Of a DNA stretch of 64,000 bases, positions 60,422-64,000 are shown one piece after another. The DNA is from Leguminivora glycinivorella. Taxonomy: Eukaryota > Arthropoda > Insecta > Lepidoptera > Tortricidae. The stretch's first letter is position 1, and the number at the start of each line of letters is the position of its first letter. Below the pieces are notes generated by a model. The model worked only from the letters and a program-made list of their open reading frames with translations. It was not told where the DNA came from and ran no database searches. The position numbers were made by a program, and so were the translations under genes. The DNA is taken from positions 2,914,001-2,978,000 of the forward strand of contig NC_062991.1 in NCBI RefSeq assembly GCF_023078275.1, in the 5' to 3' direction.

Positions 60422-60626
60422 CGACACAGCGACCCACAGTACAGTACGGAATTGATTTCTCGAGGTGTAGAAGCTTGGCACAAACCACGGCACAATTTAT
60501 CTTTTAATTTGTAGTTTATTGTAACTAAGTCTAAAATTGATCATATCAAGTTTATACGTAAATGATTTCCGCGGACTATTGTTGCCGATGGCGCGAATGT
60601 ACTTAACGTGTTTTTGAACGCGCCGA

Positions 60627-60691
60627 GCGGCCATTTTGTGATGGCGGCCATCTTGTCTGCCACGGCAGCCATTTTGTGCCCGCCATGTTGG
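60627..60691 (+). promoter_or_regulatory. Cluster of GCCAT (YY1/Pho-type) motifs
   Basis: Within 65 bp there are four close GCCAT cores: cggCCATTTTG, cggCCATCTTG, cagCCATTTTG and cgCCATGTTGG. GCCAT with flanking G/C and TTT is the core recognised by YY1/Pleiohomeotic zinc-finger proteins. The cluster sits in a locally GC-rich patch 0.9 kb after the Cals stop. It could be a regulatory element or a promoter of a neighbouring transcript; both are inference. Confidence 0.25.
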
Positions 60692-62621
60692 CAGCAGCAG
60701 TTCGCTCCGCGCTTGCTTTGTAGTACTGAGTACTCTACTCTAGAACTCTTTTCTAATCTTTTTTTAAAAATAAGTGGAAACAACTGTATGTACTAAATAA
60801 CAGTAGTCGTTGTAATTTCGTATGGAATCAGTATAGCTCGTAATATAGCTTGTAAGTGATCAAATACTATGTATATTGAATACTTAAGAGATATGTTGTA
60901 TGCTTCACTTTTCAAGTATATTTTGCTACAATTTTTTTTAGTTTAAGACACCCACGGCGATGCCTGTTTGCGTTTTTGGTTCAAAGTGCATTTAACATTT
61001 TAATTTGAAGGTACAAAAGCTTCGTACAATTTGTAGTTATTGTCGTTCGACAAAGAAATGTCCAAAAATACTTCTACCCTTTATGAGCTTCTCAAAGATC
61101 GGCTTAAATGTATATTAGGCACAGATATTTTGAAAAAAAAAATAGATGTACGATATTATACAAGTAATATACAAAATGGTATCGACAGCTACTATATAAT
61201 TAATTATATATATATTTTGAATGCGTTAAGGGATTTTTACTAACAATTAGGTAGTAAGAGGCGGTCTCGCCGCCGGTCTAACTCTAGGTAGGGTTTTATT
61301 TGGGTCTATCGGTAGTGCGTCTCGCTCGCACGCCATCTGTGCCCATCCCCGTGACAGAGAAAGAATATAGAAACAAAAACACTACTTTATTCTCAAAAAA
61401 TATAAGCAGAGCACATAAAAATGGTCAAGTTTCTGCGCCACTCTTAAGCAATTAAGGGCGGAATCTATGTCCGTGTGTGTTATCTAAAAATGTATATAAG
61501 TATCCACATCATAATGGTCTTGCAGAAAATGCAGTCGAATGTGCAAAAATAAATAAGCCTAGACGGGACACTTTAAAGAATCGAATTTTGTCAAAGTGCT
61601 CGCGCTTGCGATTCTTCTGGTCTTGCAAGTGTCCATGGATGACTAAAGTGATTATCATCAGATGTCCCATGTGTTCGATTACCATTAAATTTATCATAAT
61701 ACATATATATTTTATCTCAAAGTCACGGGGTTGGTACATTGACGTTATGTGGTTGCATATCATGGGAAGTTTGCCATATTAGTGTTATATATTCGACTGT
61801 ACGACCCCAAGCAATCGTTGATATAATCATTTTGTCTTTGTCACTAGTTAGCGTTGTTGTATGTTGCCGTTTCTCTCGCACATTTGGCGGTTACTGGCGG
61901 GTTGTGTGTTCAGCATTGTTATAAGCTAGGTTGAATTGTCTCATAGCATTTTGTTCGAAAACTATATAAGTGCATAATGTAAAAATATGCCTAGAATTAC
62001 TTAGTATTTTTGTCTGTCAATTTTCTGACAATAAGCGATCATCGTACTTATAAAATGTCCGATATGTGTCATATCATGTCAACTGTCATATAGGTTTTAT
62101 TAGTTGTAATATCTATAAAACAGTGAGTGTTAAGGGGCAATACATAATATATAATTAAAGAAACATATGTTGTTGTATAAATTAATATAATTTCGTATTA
62201 ATAAGGCTATGAGACAGACTTAAACCCTACTTGTTCGGTTAGTGAAATCGTGCCATCTCAAACAACGAAAATGACACCTGTCATTTTGACAGCTGTCATT
62301 CTGTCACACAGCCCGGTGTATTAAGTTTCTGCTTCAAGTTTCCCGTTATGTTTGTTCTTGTCAACCGTCCAACGCTATTTTAATGTTTTTAACCTAGTTT
62401 ATGATCTGAAAAGTTTTATTCTTTGACAGCGTTCGCACCGCCAGTTATAACAAGTATTATGTGAGGTAGCTACTTTCTTTTTGTATTTTGCGGTATTATT
62501 ACTGTAATTAGGGATCCTCTTTGATGTATGGATTATTATATTTTAGCTAAAAATAAAGTTGGTTTAAAATAATTGTTACTGTTTTATTTTGACACCCAAT
62601 GCTTTCAAAACATTTAGCACA

Positions 62622-62825
62622 CCTCGGATAATGGCGATCAAATATATGAAAGAGGCGCGTTCCTACGCACAGTCTAAGCTCGTGTAGGTGAACGCGTAAC
62701 ATGCTTGTATGAGTGAGATATGACGGGTCGACTGGTACTGTGAGGTAGCCGACAACGGGTGGGCAGCGCTTTCAGCGGGAAGCAAGGAGTGGCCATACTG
62801 TACGATAGTACTCTTTATTATGCCT
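62622..62825 (+). repeat. Repeat E copy
   Basis: 'aaatatatgaaagaggcgcg' to 'tactctttattatgcctact'. It lies just before the LTR. Confidence 0.7.
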
Positions 62826-62928
62826 ACTGTGCCTTTAGTTGCCTACTGCATTCATATAATATAAAATTATAAAGATATATTTTGATCTTTAATAGCTGGC
62901 AATAAAATTGGATAATTATTCAATATAT

Positions 62929-63061
62929 TGTGATGTAGTATGTATTTACCTATGTCAGTAGTACGTAAGCACTGCCTATATAATCGTGTACCTTGCCTAA
63001 TATCAGTCAGAATAAATCATATATTCATCGAAGCTGTTGTTTCTCTAATGCCATCCGTACA
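62929..63061 (+). repeat. Probable 5' LTR of an LTR retroelement
   Basis: Begins TGTGATGTAG and ends CCATCCGTACA immediately before a TGGCGACC primer-binding site. It contains a TATA box (TATATAA, 62977-62983) and AATAAA (63011-63016), the promoter and poly(A) signals expected of an LTR. The start is inferred from TG...CA rules. The 3' LTR lies outside the window and would be needed to confirm. Confidence 0.55.
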
Positions 63062-63079
63062 TGGCGACCCTGCCTTTTA
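63062..63079 (+). other. Primer-binding site
   Basis: TGGCGACCCTGCCTTTTA starts directly after the LTR's CA. TGGCGACC-type sites are common in insect Ty3-like elements and pair with a tRNA 3' end. Confidence 0.6.
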
Positions 63080-63308
63080 AGGCAGCGGCCTCGTGTTCGC
63101 GAGTGCAAGGTTGTAATTAATTAAAAATGAAGGAACTAAATTAAATAAAAATTAAACAATTTGTGGACTAAAGTGGCAGAACAAGCAGTGTTTTGTTAAA
63201 GACTGAACAATGTCTGTGGGACTATACCCCATTTGGGCGAAGTGGCAGTGTATTCGTTATAAGCTAATGTCACATCAATAATGCAGTACGACGTTACCTA
63301 CTGTTAAA

Positions 63309-63596
63309 ATGGGGTCCGGCACATCTAAACCACAAGAGGTAATCATCGCGCAGACGGCTTCAGGAGGAAACAATGAAGCAAATGCCTCGGTGAAGGATTT
63401 GGCATACCACGTCAGCAACACCAACATAGTCCTGATGACCATACTTGTCATTATTGCTCTGATCTTCGTGTACGGGCTATACAAGATATATTTGAGATGC
63501 CATAAGAAGATGATCCGTAGGGAAATTAACGGTCAAGTGGCCTTCAGGCGATCCTTTGGACTCGGGAAGAGGACCGGAGCAGCAGATGCGGTGTAA
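63309..63596 (+). CDS. Small membrane protein ORF ahead of gag (unknown function)
   Basis: 95 codons starting in a good context (AAAATGG), stop TAA 63594-63596. The N-terminus MGSGTS fits the N-myristoylation rule (Gly2, Ser/Thr6). A hydrophobic segment at about 43-60 (VLMTILVIIALIFVYGLY) is followed by a basic tail (CHKKMIRRE..RRSFGLGKR). So it is predicted to be lipid-anchored at one end and membrane-spanning. It lies between the primer-binding site and the start of a coiled-coil ORF, where canonical elements have only a leader. I do not recognise its family and assign no function. Confidence 0.6.
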   Translation: MGSGTSKPQEVIIAQTASGGNNEANASVKDLAYHVSNTNIVLMTILVIIALIFVYGLYKIYLRCHKKMIRREINGQVAFRRSFGLGKRTGAADAV

Positions 63597-63791
63597 CAGT
63601 TTTTTTTTTTTTACGACGCCTTCCTCGGACTTTTGACGGCACGGTGACGCAATGCGACGAAAGTGAAGTGTTATGTGGTTCAAATGTGAGTTAGTAGAAT
63701 TAATTACCTATAACATAGATTAATTTTAATATAAATTTATCTAAAACGTATCATATAATAATATGTTCGTCAAGTAAATGCCTTTAAGGCG

Positions 63792-64000
63792 ATGTTTCAA
63801 GAGCTTACAGATTTATACAATGAATTAAGCAAACTTAAGCAAAATATTTCTAAGTTAAGTCTTGAAAAAAGAACAGAAAAGAAATTAAATGAAAAGTTGA
63901 TAACAGCAAAAGAGTTATATGATACGTTTTTGGAGTATTCAAAAGTGATAGATAATAAAATCTTAAAAGGAGAAGTTACCAGCGATACAGTAGTATATAT
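63792..64000 (+). CDS. Start of a putative gag ORF (runs off window)
   Basis: Open from ATG 63792 to the window end, 69 codons with no stop. It begins MFQELTDLYNELSKLKQNIS and is heptad-like and Lys/Glu/Leu-rich throughout, as in coiled-coil N-termini of some retroelement Gag proteins. The position after LTR, primer-binding site and leader supports gag, but no capsid or zinc-knuckle is inside the window. Confidence 0.55.
   Translation, partial: MFQELTDLYNELSKLKQNISKLSLEKRTEKKLNEKLITAKELYDTFLEYSKVIDNKILKGEVTSDTVVY

Larger units (their letters stand above)
59721..62620 (+). other. Probable Cals 3' UTR and downstream flank
   Basis: No coding exon was recognised here. AATAAA hexamers at 59937-59942 and 60143-60148 are candidate early poly(A) signals; another at 62552-62557 would give a 2.8-kb UTR. 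The stretch also holds a short perfect-type hairpin (60381-60421), a GCCAT motif cluster (60627-60691), and a fragment at about 61497-61540 resembling the 'taagtgtccacaacataat' intron repeat seen after exon 10. The rest is AT-rich and featureless. Confidence 0.5.

Overview
This is eukaryotic, AT-rich, intron- and transposon-dense DNA, and the repeats point to a lepidopteran (moth or butterfly). They include Helitron-like pieces with TC...CTAG ends, tRNA-derived SINEs, RTE-type LINE 3' ends with ATG-type tails, and many foldback MITEs. There is no sign of bacterial gene organisation: no operons and no Shine-Dalgarno-led ORFs. Genes and repeats were identified by reading the sequence; no database search was run.

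The one host gene that can be reconstructed is calsyntenin (Drosophila Cals; vertebrate CLSTN family) on the + strand. Nineteen exons lie between 24603 and 59720, all with GT/AG introns and consistent phases, giving about 917 residues. They cover the ectodomain from the first cadherin repeat, the LamG/LNS-like region, the transmembrane helix, the WDDSALT kinesin-light-chain-binding motif, an acidic tail, and a second W-acidic motif just before the stop. The signal-peptide exon was not found and may lie upstream of the window. Exon 4 has an apparent one-base deletion that breaks the frame.

Region by region: 1-24602 has no recognisable host exon and is a mosaic of repeats. These include a hAT MITE (3668-4174), an element with about 330-bp inverted repeats around a broken LINE reverse transcriptase (10566-13192), and an RTE 3' end (17955-18395). 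24764-39758 is the 15-kb first visible intron. It holds a multi-level nest of insertions (27645-30385), two copies of one hAT element with perfect 8-bp target duplications, a mariner-like element with 335-bp inverted repeats (32218-36111), a tRNA SINE, and a cluster of tRNA-like Pol III units (37811-38571). 39759-59720 is the exon-dense part of calsyntenin with transposons in most introns. 59721-62620 is the 3' UTR or flank. 62929-64000 looks like the 5' end of an LTR retroelement with a short LTR, a primer-binding site, a small myristoylation/transmembrane ORF and the start of a coiled-coil ORF. It runs off the window.

The most unusual signal is repeated local duplication of calsyntenin exon fragments into neighbouring introns (exons 1, 5 and 10), including copies whose differences look partly codon-aware. 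Next are the paired tRNA-like units in inverted repeats and the extra membrane-protein ORF ahead of the putative gag.
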